DNA of 64,000 nt from Pseudoprevotella muciniphila (GTDB lineage: Bacteria; Bacteroidota; Bacteroidia; Bacteroidales; Bacteroidaceae): assembly GCF_003265305.2 (NCBI RefSeq), contig NZ_CP033459.1, positions 1,612,001 to 1,676,000 of the forward strand. Reading direction: 5' to 3'. The position numbers and the translations under genes were made by a program. The notes below the pieces were generated by a model that was not told the DNA's origin, made no database searches, and worked only from the letters and a program-made list of their open reading frames with translations. This document shows positions 17,078-24,010 of this stretch, one piece after another. The stretch's first letter is position 1, and every line of letters begins with the position of its first letter.

Positions 17078-17719
17078 TTACGCTTTTTTAACAATTTTCC
17101 GGAGTTCTATGCCGTCTGTCGTACGTTCAATCATGCCTTCCGCCTTAAGTTCGGACAACACCCGCGAAAGCGAGGTGCGTGCCACACCCATAAACCTGGA
17201 CAGCGCTTCCACGTTTTTGATCTTCTTGTGCACCTTCAGATACTCCGTCACCCGCTCTTTCAGCGAGAGAAGCGCCACGTCGTTGAGAAGCCTGCCAAGG
17301 TGCTGACAACGGTTGGATATCATGCTGATGTAGTTAAACATCAGTTGCTTGTCGTGGTGAAGCCAACCAATGAACGTGGCGCGGTCGATATACAGAACGG
17401 TACATTCCGACTGTGCAACCACATTGACGGGGAACTTGTTTACTTCTGAAAAAACAAAAGCGGCTGCAAGAATAGTTGGTCCGTCGTAGGTGTCAATAAT
17501 CATCTCCTTGCCTTCCTGATTCGACATGGTGGTATGCACTGTGCCTTTAACAAGCATTGTGAGGTTTATGCAGTCGTCGCCTTTATGCGCAATAATGGCT
17601 CCTTTGCGGTGATTGCGCAACTGATATGGAGAGCCTGTCATGAATTCCTTCAGGTCGTCTAAATCAAAGCCCTCGAAAAGCGGAGTCGGCTTTATCTGTT
17701 CTATCAACTCTTCCTTCAT
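17078..17719 (-). CDS. CRP/FNR-family transcriptional regulator, paralogue 1
   Basis: 213 residues: a cyclic-nucleotide-binding-type beta-roll (about 12-115), a long dimer helix (about 118-150) and a helix-turn-helix (about 168-198) with recognition region RTSLSRVLSELK. The N-terminal Cys cluster that holds FNR's iron-sulphur centre is absent, so the signal is unknown. The DNA-binding half differs from paralogue 2 (23040-23669) at only a few positions, so both probably bind the same sites. A palindrome TGTAACATATGTTACA directly follows the gene, and two similar sites lie at 21947 and 22252; these are plausible targets. The 5' leader contains a terminator-like hairpin (17774-17805). Confidence 0.9.
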   Translation of the reverse strand: MKEELIEQIKPTPLFEGFDLDDLKEFMTGSPYQLRNHRKGAIIAHKGDDCINLTMLVKGTVHTTMSNQEGKEMIIDTYDGPTILAAAFVFSEVNKFPVNVVAQSECTVLYIDRATFIGWLHHDKQLMFNYISMISNRCQHLGRLLNDVALLSLKERVTEYLKVHKKIKNVEALSRFMGVARTSLSRVLSELKAEGMIERTTDGIELRKIVKKA

Positions 17720-17773
17720 TTCCTGATTGCTTTTTATTTACCCTTTCTTTACTCTATATCCTTGAGAAAAAGA

Positions 17774-17805
17774 ATAAGCCCGCCCCGCATTTGAGGCGGG
17801 CTTAT
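17774..17805 (-). terminator. Hairpin with T tract upstream of crp-like gene 1
   Basis: ATAAGCCCGCC (17774-17784) pairs with GGCGGGCTTAT (17795-17805). On the minus strand it is followed by TCTTTTTCTC, an intrinsic terminator shape, 55 bases before the start codon of the regulator. It could end an upstream transcript or attenuate the regulator's own mRNA. Confidence 0.7.
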
Positions 17806-18050
17806 GAAAACCCCAACCGTTATAGCGCCTCACAAGATTAGACTGAAAAGTTATTGGTTATAAAACTATGACAAGTCTAAAAAAATGATTGGGGTTATTA
17901 CCTTTTGTCTTATTTGTCTTCTACTAACAAAGGTTGAATCCTTTTTACTTGTTAATACTGAATTTCGAGAAATTCTTGCTTTGCAAGCGAGCAAACTCGG
18001 TTACGTGGTTTGTTTTTTCAGAACATATTCGTGGTTATTTTTTCAAAAGA
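17806..18050. other. Intergenic stretch with a Bacteroidales repeat word
   Basis: No gene accepted here. About 17964-18003 carries GAAATTCTTGCTTTGCAAGCGAGCAA followed by CTCGGTTACGTG, nearly identical to 22027-22063 beside the other two-hairpin module, so the repeat unit is longer than the hairpins alone. A weak TAATCTTG box is seen on the minus strand at about 17839-17846. Confidence 0.5.
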
Positions 18051-18053
18051 GAA

Positions 18054-18104
18054 GGGCGTTTCACAACGCCCCCCTCCTGAGGGGAATCACTCTGAAAAAT
18101 TCCC
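18054..18104 (-). terminator. Two-hairpin terminator module, copy B (end of LRR operon)
   Basis: Minus strand: hairpin GGGAAT/ATTCCC (18104-18082), then GGGCGTT-GTGA-AACGCCC (18071-18054), then TTCTCTTTT. The second stem is longer than in copies A and C (AGCGTT/AACGC becomes GGGCGTT/AACGCCC) with both sides changed, which supports RNA pairing. It lies 81 bases after the small gene that ends at 18185. Confidence 0.7.
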
Positions 18105-18184
18105 AGAATAAACATAACTCTAAAAAATATTTATATAGTAACTTATGAGAAATACTCGTTTCCTGTGAAAGGACTTTCCTGTTG

Positions 18185-18352
18185 TCAGTCCCAATAGCCG
18201 AAGCGATTGGGAGTATTGTCTTCTTCTTCTTCCCAGTCTGCTTCCTTCTTGCGGGAGAAGAAGTCGCCTGTGTCATAACTGAATGACAATACTTCGCTCG
18301 TCGTCATAGGAATGATGCGGATTGCAGGGCGCTGATATATCTTCTTTTTCAT
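18185..18352 (-). CDS. Small 55-residue acidic-tailed protein coupled to the LRR gene
   Basis: Not recognised by family. It starts at ATG 18352, overlapping the LRR gene stop by 4 bases (ATGA), and is preceded by AAAGGAGGTAATACG, an unusually strong Shine-Dalgarno for Bacteroidetes. The peptide begins MKKKIYQRPAIRIIPMTTSE, has no signal peptide and ends in an acidic, aromatic tail (WEEEEDNTPNRFGYWD). Short proteins opening MKK-x-Y-x-x-P with acidic, Trp-containing tails occur beside secreted proteins in Prevotella as I recall, with no known function. Operon position suggests a job in making or exporting the LRR protein, or a peptide product. Terminator copy B follows. Confidence 0.7.
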   Translation of the reverse strand: MKKKIYQRPAIRIIPMTTSEVLSFSYDTGDFFSRKKEADWEEEEDNTPNRFGYWD

Positions 18353-21324
18353 CGTATTACCTCCTTTCTGCCATTATGAATGTAAATACCTTTTTCTGTG
18401 GGACGACCGTTCAGACGGACACCATTGATGGTGTACCAACCGTCGTTCCTGTTTATTACTGCGGTGCGTATGTCGGTTGTGGTGTTCTCGTCGATGTCGT
18501 TGGTGAACGAGAAGAGCAGACCCGGGCTGTTGCTGTTTACACCGGCGTTTTCAAGTTCACCTATCGGAATGAACACACGGTGTGCGGGGATTACCGTACG
18601 GCTGGAGGGCCAGAAACCGATGCGCGACTGTGTGGTATAGCCTTCATCGCCAGAACCTGCGGGACGACCACGGCCGAGCGCAAGTACACTGTATTTTGTT
18701 ACGGCAGAGTCGGTGAGCGCACCCTTGAAGATGTTGTCTGTAATCAGATGGCTGCCGTCTTCTGCCACACCGAGAGGTTGTGCCACACCGCCGTGGTTGT
18801 TGCGGTCGAAGGAGAACAGGCCGGTTTCTGTTGCACTCTTCACATATACGGGAGTATAGGCCGGGATGACTACTTCCGTGGCGCCTTCGCCAGGCACAAG
18901 GGGAACCAACTGCAACTGGTCTGCAACGACTTTCTCGTGTCCGCCGGAGGGCGTACTATAGATTTCTTCCTTCCTTATCTTTATTTTCTTGGCAATATAG
19001 ACGGTCGTACCTTCGGGAACGATGGCATCATAGTCCAAATAGATCGTACCGGAGTAGAAAGGTGCATTACCTTCTCCAACAGAATGATTGTCTGCACTTG
19101 TCGGGTTCACGTACATCACGTAGGGGTAAGTCGTTACGGTTACGTTGTCCCTCTTCTTGCCGTTGGCAAGGCTGCCGCCGAGTGTTTCATCCCAGTTATC
19201 GCCGAAGAGCGCGTATTGGTATTTCATTTGTTTGCCGTAGAAATCCACATCCGCCTTGGTCTGTGCGCCGCCGCGGGCATCGTCGCTGATGTCGTGCAGT
19301 ACCAGATAGGTCTTGCCGCCGCGCTTGATGACTTTATTGCGTGTCTTGTCGAAACCACTGCCGGTCCATGTGCCGAAGTAGTTGTCCATATCGGCATTGC
19401 TGATTGTGCTATTGTCTGTTATCGCTGGTGTTACACCATTGGGCAGTTCGATGCAGACTTTGTTGCGGTCGAACACTTTTACGTCCTTTACGGCACGCTG
19501 CATATAGGCTTTCACGCCGCTGGGCGTAAGGCTTGTGCAAGTGCTCAAATTCAAGGATGTCAAGGCATTGTTCTGACATTCGAGGGTTGTAAGAGCAGTA
19601 CAGCCTGTGAGATTGAGTGTGTCGAGCAGACGGACGTTATCGCCACCTTGCGCGTTGCAGAGCAATTTCTTAACGCTTGAACATCCCGACATGTCAAGAT
19701 TTGTCATCTTGTTGCGCGAGAGTTGGGCTTCCTGCAAATAGGTCAGGTTTGAGCAGTCAAGCGTGGTCAGGAGATTGTTGTTGGCATAGATTTCCTCTAA
19801 CTTCCTGTTATTGGTCAAATCCAATGACTTTACCTTGTTGTTCGACATACGCAGACGCCACAGCTTCGTGCTTGCGGAAAGGTCGAGCGACGGAATTTTG
19901 TTGTTCCAGCAGTAGAGTTGCTTAAGTTCGTTTGCGTAAGGCAGTTCCAGATTAGTAATGATATTTTTTGAGCAATCAAGATAATTGAGAGACCGGATAT
20001 TGTTGGTGCTGTTGTACGAAAGCGACGTGAGGTTGTTATTTTGACATTCTACACGTTCTAGACGTGAATAACTCGTATTCGAGTCGAATGTCAGGGTCTC
20101 CAACATATTATCGTTACAATATAGTTCTCTAAGAAGCGAACATCCCGTAAGGTCAAGTTCTGTGAGATTGCCACTATCGCAATTTAAGACTCTCAAATTC
20201 GAACAGTTCGTTACAAGCACGGCATCCAACTCCGGACAGCCTTTCGCTTCAAGAGTCTCTAACGTACGACTGCCTGTGGCATCTATTTCCTTTAAATTCG
20301 GGTTGCCTGTGCCATTCAACAGTAAAGTTTGAACAACATTGGAATTTCTTAAATACAAATATTCCAATGATGATGGCAAAGTAGGCATTTCTGTAGGTCT
20401 AAAGTGAACATAGGTATCTCTATACGAATTGTTATCAAATGAACCATTGATTCCTGACAAATCCAAAACCTTGAGTTTGGAAAAAGGGGTAAAATCCGGA
20501 TAAAAAGAAGCAGTTCCATGATCGTTGTTTGTAAAATAATAATACATCATAGCAAAATGTCTGTTGTTTGCTAATATGAGTTCTTCTACATTCTGAAATA
20601 TTTCAAGTCCGCGTATATTGCGGATACCAACGTAACTTGATGAAATTCCATATTCCTGAGGATCAAAATTGAGTGTTTTGGTGCTCAATACTTCGTCCTC
20701 AGTAAGAACAATCTTGTACAAATACCTGATTCTTTGCTGCAAAGTAACTGCATCCAGCGTACTAAAATACTCATGTTCTCTATTATATCCGTAACTCGAA
20801 ATTCTTATTCTCGAAGAACAACTGAGTGCTGTTCTCATACTACCACCGTACGTGATGCGCAGATAATTATAGCCATAAATCCTCTCTGCAAGTCTCAAGC
20901 GGAGAGCATCATTATCAAAGTTTGGTATAATTATTAATCTGTTATATAAAGGAGTCAAATTCGGGTCACCAAAATCATAAGGACCATAAGAATAACCAGT
21001 ATAAGTATTAATGTCTTTTATAGTACCTGAAAGAGAAGCATACATAGTAAAAACATGTTCATCACTGCTCCAAGCATTGACGTAAGGTTCATTTTCTAAA
21101 ATTACTACTTGCTCATAGTTTGAATATCTATCCCTTTTAAGGCCACACATAATGCGCACAAACTTCGTCCCTGCAGGAATACGGACGGAGTCGTTGGGGT
21201 CACTTGGGTTGTTGGGATTGATGCGGTACTGCGTGCCGTCTGAGACCTCCCATTGCACGGCTTGCACACGTTTCGGCACAAAGAATAATGCTGAAAGCAT
21301 TAATAGAGTAATGATTTTTTTCAT
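18349..21324 (-). CDS. Leucine-rich-repeat surface protein with T9SS sorting tail
   Basis: 991 residues. The signal peptide ends near VQA-VQW (residue 22). From about residue 255 to 650 there are many LRR units of the form LxxLxCxxNxLTxLDLSxCTxL, the internalin-like, treponemal/bacteroidal type with repeated Asn ladders. A beta-rich region follows, and the last 32 residues (DGWYTINGVRLNGRPTEKGI onward) form a T9SS type A sorting tail almost the same as that of the M60 protein at 57645. So it is probably secreted by the T9SS and attached to the surface, where LRRs bind host or bacterial ligands. Upstream is a leader of about 590 bases and a CRP/FNR-type promoter (21918-21962). A 55-residue protein is translationally coupled at its 3' end. 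Confidence 0.88.
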   Translation of the reverse strand: MKKIITLLMLSALFFVPKRVQAVQWEVSDGTQYRINPNNPSDPNDSVRIPAGTKFVRIMCGLKRDRYSNYEQVVILENEPYVNAWSSDEHVFTMYASLSGTIKDINTYTGYSYGPYDFGDPNLTPLYNRLIIIPNFDNDALRLRLAERIYGYNYLRITYGGSMRTALSCSSRIRISSYGYNREHEYFSTLDAVTLQQRIRYLYKIVLTEDEVLSTKTLNFDPQEYGISSSYVGIRNIRGLEIFQNVEELILANNRHFAMMYYYFTNNDHGTASFYPDFTPFSKLKVLDLSGINGSFDNNSYRDTYVHFRPTEMPTLPSSLEYLYLRNSNVVQTLLLNGTGNPNLKEIDATGSRTLETLEAKGCPELDAVLVTNCSNLRVLNCDSGNLTELDLTGCSLLRELYCNDNMLETLTFDSNTSYSRLERVECQNNNLTSLSYNSTNNIRSLNYLDCSKNIITNLELPYANELKQLYCWNNKIPSLDLSASTKLWRLRMSNNKVKSLDLTNNRKLEEIYANNNLLTTLDCSNLTYLQEAQLSRNKMTNLDMSGCSSVKKLLCNAQGGDNVRLLDTLNLTGCTALTTLECQNNALTSLNLSTCTSLTPSGVKAYMQRAVKDVKVFDRNKVCIELPNGVTPAITDNSTISNADMDNYFGTWTGSGFDKTRNKVIKRGGKTYLVLHDISDDARGGAQTKADVDFYGKQMKYQYALFGDNWDETLGGSLANGKKRDNVTVTTYPYVMYVNPTSADNHSVGEGNAPFYSGTIYLDYDAIVPEGTTVYIAKKIKIRKEEIYSTPSGGHEKVVADQLQLVPLVPGEGATEVVIPAYTPVYVKSATETGLFSFDRNNHGGVAQPLGVAEDGSHLITDNIFKGALTDSAVTKYSVLALGRGRPAGSGDEGYTTQSRIGFWPSSRTVIPAHRVFIPIGELENAGVNSNSPGLLFSFTNDIDENTTTDIRTAVINRNDGWYTINGVRLNGRPTEKGIYIHNGRKEVIR

Positions 21325-21917
21325 ATTGCTTTATTTTTTATTTGTTAATTTCTTCTATTTTTTTTCGCGCAGTTATGACTGTCGGAGCAGTTTGATTACT
21401 CCGAATTCCTGCAAATTATTAAGCGTTATGATACTTTTACCGCATACAAAAAGCTTTCTCTAATCCCTTGCGGAGCAACAGAGAACGGCGTGGCGGCAAG
21501 GGTAGCAGAGAATGCAACCTTGCAGGCGTTTTTATATCGCTGATAATCAGCGAGTTGTGTAAATTGGGGGGGGTAAATTTTGACCTTACCGGTTCAAAAT
21601 AAACGCCGGAAACTTCAAAAGTGTCTTGATTTTGAAGCCTTTGTGCGCACAACTGTGGCGCAGCGGTCTGGTGGATGTAATTTGCGCGGGTCATAAGTAT
21701 CTGCGGGGGTTGTAAGATGTCTGTTCAAGTCGTTGACGCATGGTGCAGTTTTCTAGAATGTGCAGCGGCTTCGTCTTGCAGCTCTCGTAAACCTTGTGGC
21801 TCTCGTATTTTTTTAGTTAATAATTATTCTGAATTCTCTTAAATCCTTTGATTTGTTTTACTGTTTGTTTTTTTAGTCTTTTTGTTACTATTTTGTTAAA
21901 TTTTGGATTTCACGCTG
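21325..21917 (-). other. Long 5' leader of the LRR operon
   Basis: About 590 bases lie between the predicted transcription start and the LRR ATG. They contain an 86-codon frame (21694-21437) whose translation PARLHSLLPLPPRRSLLL is rich in Leu and Pro and has no domain or good ribosome site. It runs through a G8 tract (21566-21573). I treat it as probably non-coding. The stretch GGGATTAGAGAAAGCTTTTTG-type near 21450 could pair within the leader. Function unknown. Confidence 0.4.
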
Positions 21918-21962
21918 CAAAATTAGATTGCCAAAAATTGAAAGTCCGTTACATATGTTACA
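21918..21962 (-). promoter_or_regulatory. CRP/FNR-type operator and promoter of the LRR operon, copy D
   Basis: Minus strand: TGTAACATATGTAACG (21962-21947), one end mismatch from the perfect palindrome, then exactly 21 bases, then TAATTTTG (21925-21918). It is the first promoter-like signal upstream of the LRR gene on that strand. Confidence 0.65.
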
Positions 21963-22026
21963 TTTAAGGTTTTTTAACACTTTTTAAGAAAACCAATTTA
22001 CCGAGCATGCTAAGTTGCGTGGTTCT

Positions 22027-22063
22027 GAAATTCTTGCTTTGCAAGCGAGCAAGCTCGGTTACA
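22027..22063. repeat. Repeat word shared with 17964-18003
   Basis: GAAATTCTTGCTTTGCAAG followed by CGAGCAAGCTCGGTTACATG. It contains the short hairpin CTTGC-TTTGCAAGCGAG. It lies just beyond terminator module C, as its partner lies beyond module B, so the two modules are copies of one longer unit. Confidence 0.6.
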
Positions 22064-22089
22064 TGAAATTCGTGGCTGTTTTTTTAAAA

Positions 22090-22218
22090 AAAGAACAGCG
22101 TTTCACAACGCCATTCTGTCTGAGGGAATCACTCTGAAAAAATTCCCGGAAAAAAACATAACTCTCAAAATATTTATATAGTTTGCATCATGAGTCATGA
22201 CAACTGATTAGTTTTACC
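22090..22218 (-). ncRNA. Candidate small RNA or gene-less transcript C
   Basis: A transcript from the promoter at 22223-22267 would reach terminator C after about 125-130 bases. The longest frame inside is about 18 codons (MFFSGNFFRVIP...), overlapping the hairpins and not conserved in copy A. So RNA structure, not coding, is what the copies share. Alternatively it is the collapsed remnant of an LRR-type operon. Confidence 0.4.
22098..22147 (-). terminator. Two-hairpin terminator module, copy C
   Basis: Minus strand: GGGAAT/ATTCCC hairpin (22147-22124), then GCGTT-GTGA-AACGC (22111-22098) followed by TGTTCTTTTTTT. Strong similarity to copy B, including the preceding ACTATATAAATATTTT and GAGTTATGTTT words. 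Confidence 0.65.
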
Positions 22219-22222
22219 GATG

Positions 22223-22267
22223 CAAAATTAGACCTTCATTTATTAACAGCGCGTAGCACATGTTACA
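22223..22267 (-). promoter_or_regulatory. CRP/FNR-type operator and promoter, copy C
   Basis: Minus strand: TGTAACATGTGCTACG (22267-22252), with one degraded half, 21 bases, TAATTTTG (22230-22223). The bases upstream (TTGTTAAAAAAGCGTAAA) are the same as those at copy A, where they are the last codons of the crp-like gene. So this copy may derive from duplication of the crp 3' end. Confidence 0.6.
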
Positions 22268-22299
22268 TTTACGCTTTTTTAACAAATTTTTTCTTTTGT

Positions 22300-22500
22300 T
22301 GCCCGGTAAAAAACAGGAACAGAGAAAGAAATTCCATAGAGGTATGTCGATACAGTTGTGAAGTTTTAAACGCGAAGGACGCTAATTTAACGAACATAGT
22401 CGCTTAGAAATAGAATAAATAATCATAAACGACTAATACTTCGCGTTCGCTCGAACGCTGTTCGCTTGCCTTGCAAAAATTCGCGTCCTTCGCGTTCCAA
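22300..22500. repeat. Dispersed palindromic repeats (CGCGAAGGACGCTAAT family)
   Basis: Inverted relative of 16690-16835: CCGGTAAAAAACAGGAACAG, then AACGCGAAGGACGCTAAT and a block CGTTCGCTCGAACGCTGTTCGCTTGCC with overlapping palindromes. Related words occur at 23740-23810 and 29656-29760. No gene. Confidence 0.6.
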
Positions 22501-22502
22501 AA

Positions 22503-22634
22503 TATTTGTATGATTTGAAAAGATTTGCAGGATTTCTCGCCTTTAGGCGACTTCTTTAATTATTGAGAATGGAGTGCGCTGTCGCGCAGAAATCACACAA
22601 ATCTGCCCAAATCTGACAAATTGACTTTCAAACG
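22503..22634 (+). repeat. Short form of the large repeat
   Basis: GATTTGTATGATTTGAAAAG and the GCCTTTAGGC hairpin, then the CGCTGTCGCGCAGAAATCAC block, without the central segment found in 22635-22945. It is a direct repeat with the ends of the following large copy. Confidence 0.7.
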
Positions 22635-22945
22635 ATTTGTATGATTTGAAAAGATTTGAAGGATTTCTCGCCTTTAGGCGACTTCTTTAATTTTTTGATA
22701 CACTTTCAACCCCAGTGCTACGGCAGTCCCGGAGGGACGTAACAAGTTAGGCAGGGGTGAAAGGAGCAAAGCGACTGAAACCCCTGTTATGGGTGTTGAG
22801 TGTCGTGAGCCCGGATATGGGCGGCACAGAGTATAGATAACGCCACGAATTGCATAAATCTTTGACGAGAGTGTATCAAAACGAATGGAGTGCGCTGTCG
22901 CGCAGAAATCACACAAATCTGCCCAAATCTGACAAATTGATTTTC
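22635..22945 (+). repeat. Large dispersed repeat, left arm of an inverted pair
   Basis: About 311 bp, nearly identical to the reverse complement of 25387-25697. It contains GCCTTTAGGC, a CCCGGAGGGACGTAAC segment and the CGCTGTCGCGC palindrome. It encodes no convincing protein (an 80-codon frame on the minus strand is carried by both copies). A further partial copy (GATTTG...CTTCTTTG) is at 22950-23010, next to the second crp-like gene. Confidence 0.85.
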
Positions 22946-23039
22946 ATACGATTTGTATGATTTGAAAAGATTTGAAGGATTTCTCGCCTTTAGGCGACTT
23001 CTTTGATTATTGATACACTTTCCATGCTTGCGAGCAGAG

Positions 23040-23669
23040 TTATCTTTCAATCAGCACTATGCCCTCTGTCGTCCGTTCTATCATGCCTTCCGCCTTCATT
23101 TCAGACAACACACGTGAAAGCGAAGTGCGTGCCACACCCATAAACCTGGACAGTGCTTCCACGTTTTTAATCTTTTTATGCACCTTCAGATACTCCGTTA
23201 CCCGTTCTTTAAGCGAGAGAAGGCCTACGTTATAGAGAAGACAGCCAAGGTGCTGGCAACGATTGGATATGATGTTAATGAAATTATACATCATTTGCTT
23301 GTCGCTGTGCAGCCAACCTATGAACGTAGCACGGTCAACATGAAGAATGGTACATTCTGTCTGTGCAACCGCATTGACAGGATATTTTGTTGTTTCTGAA
23401 AAAATAAGTCCCGCCACAAGAATAAACGGTCCGGTATAGGTGTCAATAATTATCTCCTTGCCATCCTGATTGGAAGTGCTGGTGCAAACTTGACCTTCAA
23501 CAACCATTGTGAGGTTTGTGCAGTCGTCGCCTCGGCGGGCGATGTAGTCGTCTGCTTGCTTATGGCGAATCTGGTGTGGCGACTTTTTCAGGAACGCTGC
23601 GACGTCGTCCATGTTGCAACCATGGAAAAGCGGAGAGCATTTTAGTTTTTCGATTATCTCTATATTCAT
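23040..23669 (-). CDS. CRP/FNR-family transcriptional regulator, paralogue 2
   Basis: 209 residues with the same architecture as the gene at 17078: beta-roll (about 10-113), dimer helix and helix-turn-helix with RTSLSRVLSEMK. The last 56 residues before the tail differ from paralogue 1 at about three positions, while the sensor half is clearly more diverged (for example CNMDDVAAFLKKSPHQIRHK). That suggests one operator set read by two sensors of different signals. No FNR-type Cys cluster at the N-terminus. It lies, with miaB, inside a pair of large inverted repeats. Confidence 0.9.
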   Translation of the reverse strand: MNIEIIEKLKCSPLFHGCNMDDVAAFLKKSPHQIRHKQADDYIARRGDDCTNLTMVVEGQVCTSTSNQDGKEIIIDTYTGPFILVAGLIFSETTKYPVNAVAQTECTILHVDRATFIGWLHSDKQMMYNFINIISNRCQHLGCLLYNVGLLSLKERVTEYLKVHKKIKNVEALSRFMGVARTSLSRVLSEMKAEGMIERTTEGIVLIER

Positions 23670-24010
23670 TTTTGTGTATTTATAATAATCATTTTAACCG
23701 GTTGAGAGTGGAGAGTTCGCCACGAATGACCATATAATTTGGAACGCGAAAGACGCTAATTCTTGCAAGGCAAGCGAACAGCGTTCGAGCGAACACGAAG
23801 GCTTAGTAGTTTTATGTTTAGGGGGAGCTATAAATTAGTTTTTTTCTTTTTTATCAGTCTTGATGCTTTCTTATTTATAGAACACCCTTTATTCTAAAAT
23901 TTTTCGCATACGCTCAACAACACGTCTCAAATTCTTGAAAACTATATATAACTCATGCCATTGCGGCAATAACTGTACCGCTTCAGAAACCTGAATGAAA
24001 CACCTGATTT
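23670..24010. other. Intergenic region with two repeat families
   Basis: At 23736-23815: GGAACGCGAAAGACGCTAAT and the GCAAGGCAAGCGAACAGCGTTCGAGCG palindromic block. At 23820-23893: left GGGGGAGCTATAAATTAG and right TTATAGAACACCCTT bound a 74-bp member of the GGGTGTTCTATAAATTAG family, sharing AGTCTTGATG with the copy at 32670-32745. No gene seen. Confidence 0.6.

Noticed and set aside
17885-18148. 87-codon plus-strand frame before the LRR operon end
   Set aside because: It reads through the two-hairpin terminator and a dispersed repeat word; no family and no ribosome site.
21437-21694. 86-codon minus-strand frame in the LRR leader
   Set aside because: Low-complexity Leu/Pro translation through a G8 run, no start signal; kept only as part of the leader.
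22674-22916. 80-codon frame, also present at 25416-25658
   Set aside because: It is part of the large dispersed repeat and differs by only a few residues because the DNA is nearly identical; no evidence of translation.
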